DNA of 64,000 bases from Flavobacterium salmonis (GCF_903819435.1 NZ_CAIJDP010000057.1:270777-334776), one strand, 5' to 3'. Counted from the stretch's first letter, positions 7,988 through 17,492 are shown. The notes: a model not told the origin generated them from the letters alone. A program made the numbers and translations.

Positions 7988-8019
7988 AAAAAGTGATGAT
8001 TTGCTCATCACTTTTTTTT
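7988..8019 (+). terminator. terminator after the lipoprotein gene
   Basis: A 12-bp stem, AAAAAGTGATGA (7988-7999) with TCATCACTTTTT (8005-8016), runs into more T. Confidence 0.88.
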
Positions 8020-8060
8020 ACATTTAATGCTGTTTTAAACTAACTCTGATGATTTTCAGA

Positions 8061-8134
8061 AGCTAATCCTGCTGTCCGCTGTATCTTTTTCTGTCTAAAG
8101 AAGCCAGAAAAAGGATGCCGCTCCCATCAGGGCT
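8061..8134. repeat. REP-like intergenic element, copy A
   Basis: Conserved ends AGCTAATCCTGCT and GGATGCCGCT...ATCAGGGCT enclose a variable hairpin (TCTTTTTCTG with CAGAAAAAGGA). The reverse complement of 48911-48985 shows the same ends with a different internal hairpin. It lies just before the PKD gene, so it may sit in that gene's leader. Confidence 0.8.
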
Positions 8135-8151
8135 AAAAAACCTCCTCGACC

Positions 8152-10104
8152 ATGAAAAAACTTTTATGCTGTTTTATTTTTCTATCATCAGCAATGGTGT
8201 TGGCGCAAACCAAAGTAAAAGACACCATCACCCGAAGAGCAAATATAAGCTATACCCAAAAAGGAAACTCGGTAACGTTTAAACCCGAAACACCTCCATT
8301 AATTCCAATTGCCGGTGCGCCAAAACCAAGCTACTCTTATTTATGGGAAATGGGAGACGGACATTACAGCAAACAGGCAGAACCCAAACACGTCTACAAA
8401 AACAAGGGGAATTACACCGCCCGATTAGCCGTTACCAACAATTATGATAACGGAAAACCTCCTGCTACACGGCCAAAAAAAGTCGCTGTTAACGAAATAG
8501 CAGATGATCCTTATCAGGACATCGCCTCGATTGCCGACCAAAACGGATTTGCCATTCAAAAAAACTGTGACCCCATTCCGGAACAGGAAATGCTAGTTGT
8601 AGTGAGTTATCAAAATCTGGAAAATTATGTCTCAAATGGGAAACTGTATCTTTTTTATAATGAGAAGCAATTCAAAAACAATAATTTCGAACTGGTCGAT
8701 TTCCGAACCTATTCAGGCGAACGTGAAGTAAAAGAAAACACAGTAGCTTCAATTGACGATCTAGATGATACGAAATCCTATCTGGCTTCTGCCGAAAACA
8801 CTTTTAAATTCAAAAAATATAAAAATACTACAACCGAAGAAGATTTAGAGGCAAGTTTAAAAGAGGCACATACTCTTTATCACAATGTTTCGATCCTGGA
8901 ATTTGACGAAGCCAATCCAAATGAAACCCGAAATGTCTTTTATACTTTCAAAACCACTCCGGAAATGATCAAAGATACCAGTGCAACAGTTACCATGCGC
9001 GGGATTTTTGTGCCAAACCGCAGTTTTAAAAACCATAAAGTCAAAAACCTCGAAATGGAAATCGTAACCTCTCACGATCCCAACAAAATGGGGTCTAACG
9101 GAAGTTTGATTAATTATAGATTCGTCCGATTTAAAAGAGTGAAATTTAAAACCCGTTTTCAAAACAATGGAGAAGGACCTGCCAGAAAAATTCGTTTAGA
9201 AACCGATATTCCGGATATGTTCGACAAAAAAACATTCCAGATTGAAGGAATGTATCCTGAATGCCCTATTTGTCCAAAAGGCCAAGAACCAACCATAAGC
9301 TGTCTCGACACTATCATCAAGCAAAAACAAATCATATTTACTTTCAAGAATATTTATTTGCCGGGAACTGAACAAAAAAACGTTCAGGAAAAAGACAGTA
9401 CTAAAGGTTTTGTACGATATTCAATGAAATTTAATGAAGACTTTCATAAGGTAAAAACCAAAAGCCGAACAGCAATAATTTTTGACAAAAATGAACCTAT
9501 CATTACCAATTACGCCACTACCCGATTTTTACCCGGAATATCGATTGGCGCTAAAGCCGGGTATAATTTCTATCCTGATTTAGATAATTCAACGAGCTAT
9601 TTTGTTGGTGCAACTATTTCTCCTTTTAAATCCTACCGCTTTTACTGGCAGGCAGAATGGGTTAACAGTTTAAATAATTATGATAGCGCAGTTAATGTGG
9701 TTACAGAAACAATCACCAATGCAAATGGTGTAAAGCAAAGACAACGCACCACAACAAGTACAGAAAACAAAAGCGTTAATTGGGAAGTGCCGGTTCTTAT
9801 TCGCTATAACATCAATAATTACATAGGAATTGGTGCCGGTTTTCAGGCAAACATAAATGTTGCGCAGGAACAGCGTCAGAGCAAAAAAATAGACCTTTAC
9901 GAGGGAGATTCCGATAAACTTATAATTAATACCAGAACAGAATCAAATTCTGCTAAAGCATCAATGGCAAATTTAAATACAGGACTTTTGTTCGATTTAA
10001 CTGCAGGATTTGCAAGAATTGGCCCTAGTTTAGGGGCTCGTTATGTGATGAATTTTGAGAAAAATTTTAATTATTTTCAGATTTATGGGATTTGGAAGTT
10101 TTAA
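8152..10104 (+). CDS. PKD-domain outer-membrane beta-barrel protein
   Basis: A 650-residue exported protein. The signal peptide is about residues 1-18 (ends AMVLAQ). A PKD domain follows at about 55-115, with the signature YLWEMGDGHYS and HVYKNKGNYTARL. A middle region of unknown fold contains a CPICPKG motif. From about residue 455 the sequence alternates in a beta-barrel manner and ends in aromatic phenylalanine (GIWKF), as outer-membrane barrels do. It stands first in a co-directional run with the CHAT and retropepsin-like genes. A role as surface receptor or scaffold for them is inferred only. Confidence 0.75.
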   Translation: MKKLLCCFIFLSSAMVLAQTKVKDTITRRANISYTQKGNSVTFKPETPPLIPIAGAPKPSYSYLWEMGDGHYSKQAEPKHVYKNKGNYTARLAVTNNYDNGKPPATRPKKVAVNEIADDPYQDIASIADQNGFAIQKNCDPIPEQEMLVVVSYQNLENYVSNGKLYLFYNEKQFKNNNFELVDFRTYSGEREVKENTVASIDDLDDTKSYLASAENTFKFKKYKNTTTEEDLEASLKEAHTLYHNVSILEFDEANPNETRNVFYTFKTTPEMIKDTSATVTMRGIFVPNRSFKNHKVKNLEMEIVTSHDPNKMGSNGSLINYRFVRFKRVKFKTRFQNNGEGPARKIRLETDIPDMFDKKTFQIEGMYPECPICPKGQEPTISCLDTIIKQKQIIFTFKNIYLPGTEQKNVQEKDSTKGFVRYSMKFNEDFHKVKTKSRTAIIFDKNEPIITNYATTRFLPGISIGAKAGYNFYPDLDNSTSYFVGATISPFKSYRFYWQAEWVNSLNNYDSAVNVVTETITNANGVKQRQRTTTSTENKSVNWEVPVLIRYNINNYIGIGAGFQANINVAQEQRQSKKIDLYEGDSDKLIINTRTESNSAKASMANLNTGLLFDLTAGFARIGPSLGARYVMNFEKNFNYFQIYGIWKF

Positions 10105-10107
10105 AAG

Positions 10108-10207
10108 TTATTCCGCAGAGTTTCACAAAGACCACACAGAGATTCGCAAATTCATTTTAAATCTTTGTGCATCTTTGTGAAAAACTTTTGTGTATCTCTG
10201 TGAAACA
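10108..10207. repeat. imperfect palindromic repeat rich in CTTTGTG/CACAAAG
   Basis: GTTTCACAAAGACCACACAG in the left half is answered by repeated CTTTGTG and CTCTGTGAAAC in the right half, an imperfect inverted repeat. A related string (CTTTGCGAATCTCTATGT) occurs near 5006-5025. It fills the gap between the PKD and CHAT genes. Confidence 0.65.
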
Positions 10208-10228
10208 ACAAAACACGCAGTACATTAT

Positions 10229-12877
10229 ATGAACTTATATTGCTTATATGGTTTAATTCTCTTCTTCCTGAATCTAACTGTTTTTGGACAAAACCCCGAA
10301 GACAAAATTTACAACGCAATTGATTCATTTGTTGCCCATCCTTCTGCGAAAGCGCTGCAAAACTTAACCAATACCGAAACCGCTTTCTGGAAAAATCCAA
10401 AACCAAAAACCAAAGACGAATTATTGTCCATAGTGGTTTTAAACTGCAACAAGGCGTATTATCAAAATCAGTTTGGACAGACACACAATGCGGTTTCAGG
10501 TTATGAAAAAGCCTGGCAATTGTACCAAAAATACAAACTTAACAATTACGATATTATTGAGTATTGCCTGAAACCCCTGGGCAATTTATACACTGTTTTG
10601 GGCGATTATGACAGTGCTGAAAATACGATCAAACAGTATTATTTTATTGCTGAAACAGAGAAAAACCAATCACAAAAAATAGCAGCAATCCTCAATTTAT
10701 CGAATGTTTATCAGAGTTCGGGCAAGATCTCAATGGCCATTGAACTTTTGGAAAATACTTTAAAAACTGAAAAATTATCGAATGTCCAGAGAGGAATTTT
10801 ATTGAATAATCTGGGAAGTAATTATTTACTAAGTTCAGGAGGAAATTTACTATTCCCCGGAACAAGAGAAAAGACTGAAAAAGCATTTGAATCCTCAATA
10901 AAATTTCTTCAAAAAGAAAAAGATGAATATGAAACTTTATCGAATTCTTATCGAAATCTTGCAACACTTAACCGAAAAAGACGAAACTTCGAAACAGCAA
11001 ACTCTTATATAGAAAAAGCTGAAGAACTGTTTTTAAAAACGCCCAACCATCAGCCTCGAAAACTGGCTAAACTTTATTATGAAAAAGCTTTATTACTTTT
11101 TGATGAAAGAAAATATGACGAAAGTACAAAGCAAATTTCGGGTGTTTTTAAACTTTTAATTCCAAGTTATAATTCTAAAAACCTTCTGCCAAATCAAAAC
11201 CAGTTATATCCGGAAACTGTTTTGACAGATGCAATCGACCTTCAGGCAGAAATGCTACAGCTTAAACAGCCAAAAAAAGCATTAAAAGCTTTTGAACTTT
11301 CGTTTTACATTGAAGATTTACTGATGAACGGTTTGGTTTACGAAAACTCCAAAATCCTGATGCAATTGCGATCACGAAACCGAACTGAAAAATGTATTTC
11401 GATTTATAAAAATTTATATGAAAAGGAAGGAAAAACTGAATATATGAATAAAGCCTTTCAATTATCTGAACGAACTAAATCTGGAATTTTAAAAAGTTAT
11501 CGTTCGAATATTAAAAACGCTTCCGCAGAAGAAAAACAGCTTTTGCAGGAATTTCAAAATTTAAATAATGCCATTTTAAAAGAACAGCAAAAAGAAGATG
11601 CTGCAGATATTTCGAAAATCAATAATCTTATCCAAAAGCAAAATGAATTGACGCTTTCACTGAAGAAAATTCAGACTGAAAATGAAGATTATATTCCGGA
11701 AAATTGTGATTTAAAATCATTGTTCAAGAAATTACAAAATGACAAAGCCATTATGGTTTATTATTTCATGGGTGTTGAAAAATTGTATTATTTTACTTTA
11801 CAACACAATCAAATTTCATTAAACAGAGTTCCTATTGGAGACGGAAAATTAGCTGATATTCTTTTTTTTCTGGACTATTTTAATGACGCCAATGCTATTA
11901 TAAATGATATTGCGGGTTATAATCGTTCCGGAAATAATGTTTATAATCTATTACAATTGCCTGGTAATTCGATTTATCAAAACCTAATCATTGTTCCTGA
12001 TGGCATTTTGAATTTTCTTCCGTTTGAAGCATTGATTACACGTACATCAAATACAACAAATTTTGCCAAAATGCATTATTTGCTGAACGATTTTAAGATC
12101 GCCTATAATACTTCGGCGAATATTTATTTGAATTCCAAACCCATTTCTAAATCCGAAAAAACCGTTTTGGGTGTTTTTCCTGTTTTCGAAAAAACGGCTT
12201 TTGAATTGAGTTATTCGAAGAAAGAACTGGCATCAATCCGGAGTAATTTTAAAGGCAAATATTTAGAAAACACCGATGCCCGTTTCGATAATTTCAAAAA
12301 TAACGTTTCTAATTATTCGATTCTGCATTTAAGCACACATGCTTCATCGGGTGATATTCAAACTCCTGCAAGTATTAAATTTTATGATCAGGAAATTTTA
12401 TATTCAGAATTGTACAATCTTAATATAAATCCGGATTTAGTAGTGTTGAGTGCCTGTGAAACCGGAATTGGAAAACTTTACAAAGCCGAAGGAGCGATGA
12501 GTGTAGCAAGAGGTTTTCAGTTTGCAGGAGCACAGAATTTGTTGTTTTCGTTATGGAAAGTAAACGATTATACAACGTCGGTTTTTATGACTGATTTCTA
12601 TAAAAATATCAAAAATAAGCAAACTTACTTTGAAGCCAATACAAACTCAAAACTTGATTTCTTAAATGATAAATCGATTCCAAACGCTAAAAAATCTCCT
12701 TATTACTGGAGTTCGTTTGTCTATTACGGCTCTATTTCTCCAGAAGAAAAATCAGCCTATTATATCTGGTACATCATTAGTTTATTGGCTGTAATTGGTT
12801 TATTTTTGGTTTTCAATCACTATCTAAAATGGAAAATCTTCACGAGGTTCTCAAAAAAGAGAAATACAAAAAAATAA
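10229..12877 (+). CDS. TPR-CHAT domain protease, exported and membrane-anchored
   Basis: From ATG 10229 (882 residues) the protein opens with a signal-like hydrophobic segment (YGLILFFLNLTVFGQ). A long TPR array follows to about residue 440, then a coiled linker and a C-terminal CHAT caspase-like peptidase. The dyad is His704 in LHLSTHAS and Cys743 in VLSACETG. A membrane helix (about 845-865) and a basic tail end the protein. An upstream in-frame ATG at 10190 would place 13 polar residues ahead of the signal and lies in the repeat, so I prefer 10229. The CHAT peptidase would face the periplasm. Its substrate is unknown. Confidence 0.85.
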   Translation: MNLYCLYGLILFFLNLTVFGQNPEDKIYNAIDSFVAHPSAKALQNLTNTETAFWKNPKPKTKDELLSIVVLNCNKAYYQNQFGQTHNAVSGYEKAWQLYQKYKLNNYDIIEYCLKPLGNLYTVLGDYDSAENTIKQYYFIAETEKNQSQKIAAILNLSNVYQSSGKISMAIELLENTLKTEKLSNVQRGILLNNLGSNYLLSSGGNLLFPGTREKTEKAFESSIKFLQKEKDEYETLSNSYRNLATLNRKRRNFETANSYIEKAEELFLKTPNHQPRKLAKLYYEKALLLFDERKYDESTKQISGVFKLLIPSYNSKNLLPNQNQLYPETVLTDAIDLQAEMLQLKQPKKALKAFELSFYIEDLLMNGLVYENSKILMQLRSRNRTEKCISIYKNLYEKEGKTEYMNKAFQLSERTKSGILKSYRSNIKNASAEEKQLLQEFQNLNNAILKEQQKEDAADISKINNLIQKQNELTLSLKKIQTENEDYIPENCDLKSLFKKLQNDKAIMVYYFMGVEKLYYFTLQHNQISLNRVPIGDGKLADILFFLDYFNDANAIINDIAGYNRSGNNVYNLLQLPGNSIYQNLIIVPDGILNFLPFEALITRTSNTTNFAKMHYLLNDFKIAYNTSANIYLNSKPISKSEKTVLGVFPVFEKTAFELSYSKKELASIRSNFKGKYLENTDARFDNFKNNVSNYSILHLSTHASSGDIQTPASIKFYDQEILYSELYNLNINPDLVVLSACETGIGKLYKAEGAMSVARGFQFAGAQNLLFSLWKVNDYTTSVFMTDFYKNIKNKQTYFEANTNSKLDFLNDKSIPNAKKSPYYWSSFVYYGSISPEEKSAYYIWYIISLLAVIGLFLVFNHYLKWKIFTRFSKKRNTKK

Positions 12878-13269
12878 AATTCAAAGTTACCAAAACACAG
12901 CATTTATCTATTAAAGCCAAAATCAATGGTGTTTCTGGAACTTTTATTTTAGACACCGGCGCATCAAATTCCTGTGTGGGTTTTGAAAGTATTGAAAAAT
13001 TCGATTTAACCACAAAAAAATCTAAAACTAAAGCTGCAGGTGCCGGCGGAACCGGAATGAAAACACAAATTTCGAAGCACAATATGCTTCAGTTGGGTTC
13101 CTGGAAAAATACCGATTTTAGTCTGGTAATTTTTGACCTATCACACGTTAATGAAGCTTTGCAGCAATACAAAGCAAAACCTGTTCATGGCATCATTGGC
13201 GCTGATATTTTGCTGGAAGGAAAAGCGATTATTGATTATTTTAATCATTATTTGTACTTAAAGCAATAA
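12829..13269 (+). CDS. retropepsin-like aspartic protease, 146 aa
   Basis: One retropepsin-type domain. The catalytic motif ILDTGAS is at residues 40-46 (Asp42), and the glycine-rich flap-like segment AAGAGGTGMKT is at about 73-83. VHGIIGADIL near the C terminus is the hydrophobic-hydrophobic-Gly motif that completes the fold. Single-domain members work as homodimers. No signal peptide is seen. The start overlaps the last 49 bases of the CHAT gene in another frame, so the two are co-translated. Two proteases in one operon is notable. Confidence 0.85.
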   Translation: MENLHEVLKKEKYKKIKFKVTKTQHLSIKAKINGVSGTFILDTGASNSCVGFESIEKFDLTTKKSKTKAAGAGGTGMKTQISKHNMLQLGSWKNTDFSLVIFDLSHVNEALQQYKAKPVHGIIGADILLEGKAIIDYFNHYLYLKQ

Positions 13270-13325
13270 TAAAAACTAATCAAAAACAAATAAAAAGTTA
13301 TCAACAATTAAAACCAAAAAGAGAA

Positions 13326-13412
13326 TCTTATTTGATAGTTATTTGACAAATAGATGTATTTTTACTTTTAATCCCAATAAATTCAAGGGTTTCTTATTTG
13401 ATGGTTATTTGA
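13326..13412. repeat. 21-bp direct repeat before the AlbA_2 gene
   Basis: The unit TCTTATTTGATRGTTATTTG plus a final A occurs at 13326-13346 and 13392-13412 with one mismatch. The copies are 66 bases apart start to start, and the second ends 2 bases before the ATG. It could be a paired operator or a small duplication. Confidence 0.75.
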
Positions 13413-13414
13413 TT

Positions 13415-14866
13415 ATGGAACAAAAAAAGTTAATAAATATCGTAAACGATTTAACTAAACAGCCTAACGAAAGTGAATGGGTTGAATTTAAATTAAACTA
13501 TCATTCAGCTGAAGAAATAGGTGAAAGAATATCAGCATTATCGAATGGAGCTTGCTTACATAACCAACCTTTTGGTTATTTGATTTTTGGAGTAGAAGAT
13601 AAAACTCATAAAGTTATAGGAACAACTTTTAAAATAAAATCACATAAGAAAGGGGGAGAAGATTTGGAAAGCTGGCTTATTAATCGATTAGCCCCAAAAA
13701 TTGATTTCAGAATTCATGAATTTGATTATGATGATGGAATACGGATTTCTATGATTATAATTCCAAGCGCTGACAATCGTCCAGTAGATTTTCTACATAT
13801 TCCATATATCAGAATAGCTAGCTATACTAGAAAATTAAGTGAATTCCCTGAAAAAGAAGGGAAAATTTGGAGAAAATCTCCCGATAAACCATTAGAAAAC
13901 CTTGTTGCAAAAACAAATGTTACTTCTTCGGAAATAATTAGTTTACTTAATTCTCAGACCTATTTCGAATTATTAAAACTCCCGTACCCAAATACTCAGG
14001 AAGGAGTAATTGAAAAATTCATTTCTGAAAAATTTATAAAAAAGAGTAAGGGCAATTATGATATAACTAAATTAGGAGCTATTTTATTAGCTAAAAATCT
14101 TGAAGAATTTGACGAAATAGGGAGAAAGGCGGTTAGAGTAATTGTATATAAGGGAAAGAATAAAGTCGAAACAATAAGAGAACAAATTGGTAAAAGAGGA
14201 TATGCCGTCGGGTTTGACGGACTCATTGACTGGATAAATGGCCAGTTACCTGCGAATGAAGAAATAGGAAGAGCTTTTAGAAAAGAAACAAAAATGTATC
14301 CCGAGATTGCAATAAGAGAATTAGTCGCTAATGCTCTTATCCATCAAGATTTTAATGAAAAAGGATTTCCTATGATTGAGATATTTTCAGACAGAATCGA
14401 AATTTCCAATCCAGGTTTACCTCTAATAACACCTCAGCGTTTTATTGATGAGTACATATCCCGAAATGAAAAATTAGCAGATATCTTAAGAAGATTTGGT
14501 ATATGCGAAGAAAAGGGAAGCGGTATAGATAAAGTGATTTTTTACAATGAAATGTACCAATTACCTGCAGTAGACTTTATTGTATCTGAAAAAAGAACCA
14601 GAATTACAATGTTTAGCTATAAAGAACTTAATCATTTAGATAAAAAAGATAAAGTTAGAGCTTGTTACCAACATGCATGTTTATGTTATGTGTCAAATGA
14701 CATAATGACAAATCAAAGTTTAAGAGAGCGTTTTCAAATTGAAGAACAGAATTCAGCAATAGCCTCAAGAATTATAAAAGACACAATAATTGAAGGTTTG
14801 ATAAAAGATGATGATCCTTCCAGTAATTCTAGAAAATATAAAAAATACATTCCTTTTTGGGCATAA
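13415..14866 (+). CDS. AlbA_2 (Schlafen-like) DNA-binding and GHKL ATPase protein
   Basis: A 483-residue protein of the putative transcriptional regulator class. The N-terminal AlbA_2 domain (about 15-150) has ESEWVEFKLNYHS and GYLIFGVEDKTHKVIG. The C-terminal GHKL-type ATP-binding segment has ELVANALIHQDF, RIEISNPGLPL and EKGSGIDKV, followed by a winged-helix-like tail. It starts at ATG 13415 rather than 13343, because the domain begins soon after and the 21-bp repeats lie between. It is flanked by a terminator. Such proteins occur as regulators and in accessory or defence islands; its role here is not evident. Confidence 0.82.
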   Translation: MEQKKLINIVNDLTKQPNESEWVEFKLNYHSAEEIGERISALSNGACLHNQPFGYLIFGVEDKTHKVIGTTFKIKSHKKGGEDLESWLINRLAPKIDFRIHEFDYDDGIRISMIIIPSADNRPVDFLHIPYIRIASYTRKLSEFPEKEGKIWRKSPDKPLENLVAKTNVTSSEIISLLNSQTYFELLKLPYPNTQEGVIEKFISEKFIKKSKGNYDITKLGAILLAKNLEEFDEIGRKAVRVIVYKGKNKVETIREQIGKRGYAVGFDGLIDWINGQLPANEEIGRAFRKETKMYPEIAIRELVANALIHQDFNEKGFPMIEIFSDRIEISNPGLPLITPQRFIDEYISRNEKLADILRRFGICEEKGSGIDKVIFYNEMYQLPAVDFIVSEKRTRITMFSYKELNHLDKKDKVRACYQHACLCYVSNDIMTNQSLRERFQIEEQNSAIASRIIKDTIIEGLIKDDDPSSNSRKYKKYIPFWA

Positions 14867-14893
14867 ATAATCTCTCTTAAAATTTACATATAA

Positions 14894-14929
14894 AAAATCC
14901 CAAACTCCTTAACTGGAATTTGGGATTTT
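14894..14929. terminator. bidirectional terminator
   Basis: The stem AAAATCCCAAA (14894-14904) with TTTGGGATTTT (14919-14929) serves the AlbA_2 gene on the plus strand and the MFS gene on the minus strand. Confidence 0.8.
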
Positions 14930-14947
14930 AAACTTTTATAAATTTGA

Positions 14948-16171
14948 TTAATTATTATTCGAATGTTTTTTCAATGAAAGGTAAGAAACAATTCCACTGC
15001 TCATCATCAAGATTCCTCCAAGTATAAAAGGCATTCCCGGAAATTCAAAAGGCGCGTCCTGATGCGTAAAATAATAAAAAAGACCCGACATTACCGGTGG
15101 ACCGATAATCGTTGCAGCACTCATTAAACTGGCAATTGTACCCTGAATTTCTCCTTGTTCTGTTGGCAAAACATGGCCGGAAATTATGGCTCGCAATGCA
15201 GGTCCGGCTATTCCCGCAAGACAATACGGAATCAAAAAGAGAAACATCATCCAGCTTTCTGAAACAAAAGCAAACAAAAACATGGCAAGGGTGTATAAAG
15301 ACATTCCAATATAGATACTTTTTTTGTTTCCTAATTTTTTACTGGTCCATCGTATCAAACCGCCCTGAACGAGACTTACTAAAACTCCGACAACGCCCAG
15401 CGAAATTCCGACCATCTTTTCGTTCCAGTTAAATTTATACATCGTAAAATAACTCCAGTTACTTTCCACGGCATGTGCTGCTATGTAAATCAAAAATAAG
15501 GCAATCAGCAATCCATAAAGCGAAGGATATTTCCTTAAGTTCAAAAAAGCACCAATCGGGTTAGCTCTTTTTAGATTAACTGATCTCCTATTTTGTTTTG
15601 ATAATGATTCGGGTAGAATAAAATATCCGTACAGAAAATTAAGTAGACACAAAACTGCTGCTGCATAAAACGGAATTCTCGATCCGTAATGTCCCAGAAT
15701 ACCACCCAGAACTGGCCCAATTATAAATCCGAGTCCAAAAGCTACACCAATCATTCCGAAATTTTTGGCTCTGTTTTCCGGCGTACTCACATCGGCTATA
15801 TATGCCGAAGCGGTTGAAATACTTGCCCCGGTTAATCCGGCAATTATTCTTCCTATAAAAAGCCATGTAATGGTTGGAGCAAATGCCAGTAAAACATAAT
15901 CCAGTGCAAAAGCAAAAAGGGAAATTAAAATTATAGGTCTTCGCCCAAATTTATCACTTAAATTACCAATTAACGGCGCAAACAAAAATTGTGTCATCGC
16001 ATAAGCAAATGTCAACCAGCCTCCATATTTTGCAGCTTCACTCACATCTCCGTGTATTAATTCTTTAATCAGTTTTGGAATAACCGGAATGATGATTCCC
16101 CATCCGGTAATATCGATTAACATGGTGATGAAGATAAAGCCTATTGCTGCCTGTTTTTTTTTGGTTGACAT
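14948..16171 (-). CDS. MFS transporter, TCR/Tet-type drug:H+ antiporter family
   Basis: A 407-residue inner-membrane protein with about 12 helices. MFS motif A is GNLSDKFGRRPIIL after helix 2. Motif C, GLGFIIGPVLGG, in helix 5 is diagnostic of antiporters. TGASISTASAYIADVSTPENR resembles TetA-like pumps. It probably exports a drug or metabolite; tetracycline resistance cannot be claimed from sequence. It is a single gene between two terminators. Confidence 0.85.
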   Translation of the reverse strand: MSTKKKQAAIGFIFITMLIDITGWGIIIPVIPKLIKELIHGDVSEAAKYGGWLTFAYAMTQFLFAPLIGNLSDKFGRRPIILISLFAFALDYVLLAFAPTITWLFIGRIIAGLTGASISTASAYIADVSTPENRAKNFGMIGVAFGLGFIIGPVLGGILGHYGSRIPFYAAAVLCLLNFLYGYFILPESLSKQNRRSVNLKRANPIGAFLNLRKYPSLYGLLIALFLIYIAAHAVESNWSYFTMYKFNWNEKMVGISLGVVGVLVSLVQGGLIRWTSKKLGNKKSIYIGMSLYTLAMFLFAFVSESWMMFLFLIPYCLAGIAGPALRAIISGHVLPTEQGEIQGTIASLMSAATIIGPPVMSGLFYYFTHQDAPFEFPGMPFILGGILMMSSGIVSYLSLKKHSNNN

Positions 16172-16200
16172 AAATGAGTTGGTTAGTTAGGCAAATAAAC

Positions 16201-16236
16201 AAAAAATCCGTTTAGAAGTTCTAAACGGATTTTTTT
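16201..16236 (-). terminator. terminator after sucB
   Basis: A near-perfect hairpin of AAAAAATCCGTTTAGAA (16201-16217) with its complement (16219-16235). It ends the minus-strand sucAB transcript before the MFS gene. Confidence 0.85.
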
Positions 16237-16256
16237 ATTTCTAAGAATTTATTTGA

Positions 16257-17492
16257 TTACAACTCTAATGCTCTTTTAGCATCTCCGTTCATCAATAATT
16301 CTACCGGATTTTCTAAAGCTTCTTTAACAGCCACTAAGAAACCAACTGACTCACGTCCGTCGATGATTCTGTGATCGTAAGAAAGAGCAACATACATCAT
16401 TGGGTGAATTTCAACTTTACCGTTTACAGCGATTGGACGCTCGATAATGTTGTGCATTCCCAAGATTCCTGACTGAGGAGGGTTGATGATTGGAGTAGAT
16501 AACATACTTCCGAAAACACCACCATTAGTGATTGTAAAAGTTCCACCAGTCATATCGTCAACTGTAATTTGACCGTCACGAGCTCTTAAAGCCAATCTTT
16601 TGATTTCAGCTTCGATTCCACGGAAGGTTAAAAGTTCAGCATTACGAACAACAGGAACCATTAATCCTTTTGGTCCGGAAACCGCGATTGAGATATCAGC
16701 AAAATCGTAAGCGATTTTGTAATCACCGTCCATCATAGAGTTCACTTCAGGATATAATTGTAAAGCTCTTGTTACTGCTTTTGTAAAGAAAGACATAAAA
16801 CCTAAACCTAAACCACCATGTTTAGCTTTGAAAGCGTCTTTGTATTCATTACGAATTTGGTTGATTGGCGTCATGTTTACTTCGTTAAAAGTAGTAAGCA
16901 TAGCTGTTTCGTTCTTAGCCGAAACTAATCTTTCTGCTACTTTACGACGTAACATTGATAATTTAGTACGCTCAGTTCCACGGCTTCCACCAGTTGGAGT
17001 TCCCATAGAAGGCACTGCATTTACAGCATCATCTTTAGTAATTCTTCCGCCTTTACCAGTTCCTGAAACAGTTGCCGGAGCAATATTTTTCTCGTCTAAT
17101 ATTTTTCTTGCTGCAGGAGATGGAGTCCCGGCTGCATAACTTGTTGCTGCCGGAGCCTGAACCGCTTTTGGAGCCTCAGCTTTTACTTCTGCTTTTGGAG
17201 CTTCAGCCTTAGGAGCTTCTGCTGCTGGTGCAGCTGCAGAACCAGATGGTTTTGCCGCATCAGTATCAATTAAACAAACTACAGCACCAACTGCTACTGT
17301 ATCACCTTCTTCAGCTTTTAGTGTAATTACACCGCTCATTTCAGCAGGCAATTCAAGAGTAGCTTTATCTGAATCAACTTCAGCAATTGCCTGATCTTTT
17401 TCTACATAATCTCCGTCTTTTACTAACCAAGTTGCAATTTCAACTTCTTTTATTGATTCCCCTGGTGATGGGACTTTCATTTCTAAAATCAT
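16257..17492 (-). CDS. sucB: 2-oxoglutarate dehydrogenase E2, dihydrolipoyl succinyltransferase
   Basis: A 411-residue E2 core of the 2-oxoglutarate dehydrogenase complex (TCA cycle). The lipoyl domain covers 1-77, with Lys43 in DSDKATLEL. An alanine/proline-rich linker of repeated EAPKAE units follows. The E3-binding domain is at about 118-155 ([15 protein letters not shown]). The catalytic acyltransferase domain runs to the end, with [10 protein letters not shown] (His374, Asp378). One lipoyl domain and the DHRIIDGR form indicate succinyl rather than acetyl transfer, which the adjacent sucA confirms. It lies 78 bases downstream of sucA in one operon. Confidence 0.95.
   Translation of the reverse strand: MILEMKVPSPGESIKEVEIATWLVKDGDYVEKDQAIAEVDSDKATLELPAEMSGVITLKAEEGDTVAVGAVVCLIDTDAAKPSGSAAAPAAEAPKAEAPKAEVKAEAPKAVQAPAATSYAAGTPSPAARKILDEKNIAPATVSGTGKGGRITKDDAVNAVPSMGTPTGGSRGTERTKLSMLRRKVAERLVSAKNETAMLTTFNEVNMTPINQIRNEYKDAFKAKHGGLGLGFMSFFTKAVTRALQLYPEVNSMMDGDYKIAYDFADISIAVSGPKGLMVPVVRNAELLTFRGIEAEIKRLALRARDGQITVDDMTGGTFTITNGGVFGSMLSTPIINPPQSGILGMHNIIERPIAVNGKVEIHPMMYVALSYDHRIIDGRESVGFLVAVKEALENPVELLMNGDAKRALEL

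Noticed and set aside
10190..10228. Upstream ATG for the CHAT gene
   Set aside because: It would add 13 polar residues before the signal peptide and lies in the repeat.
13343..13414. Upstream ATG for the AlbA_2 gene
   Set aside because: The extra residues come from the direct-repeat region and are not part of the domain.
14948..16171. Tetracycline resistance call for the MFS exporter
   Set aside because: The TetA-like motifs are shared by many chromosomal exporters; sequence alone cannot show resistance.
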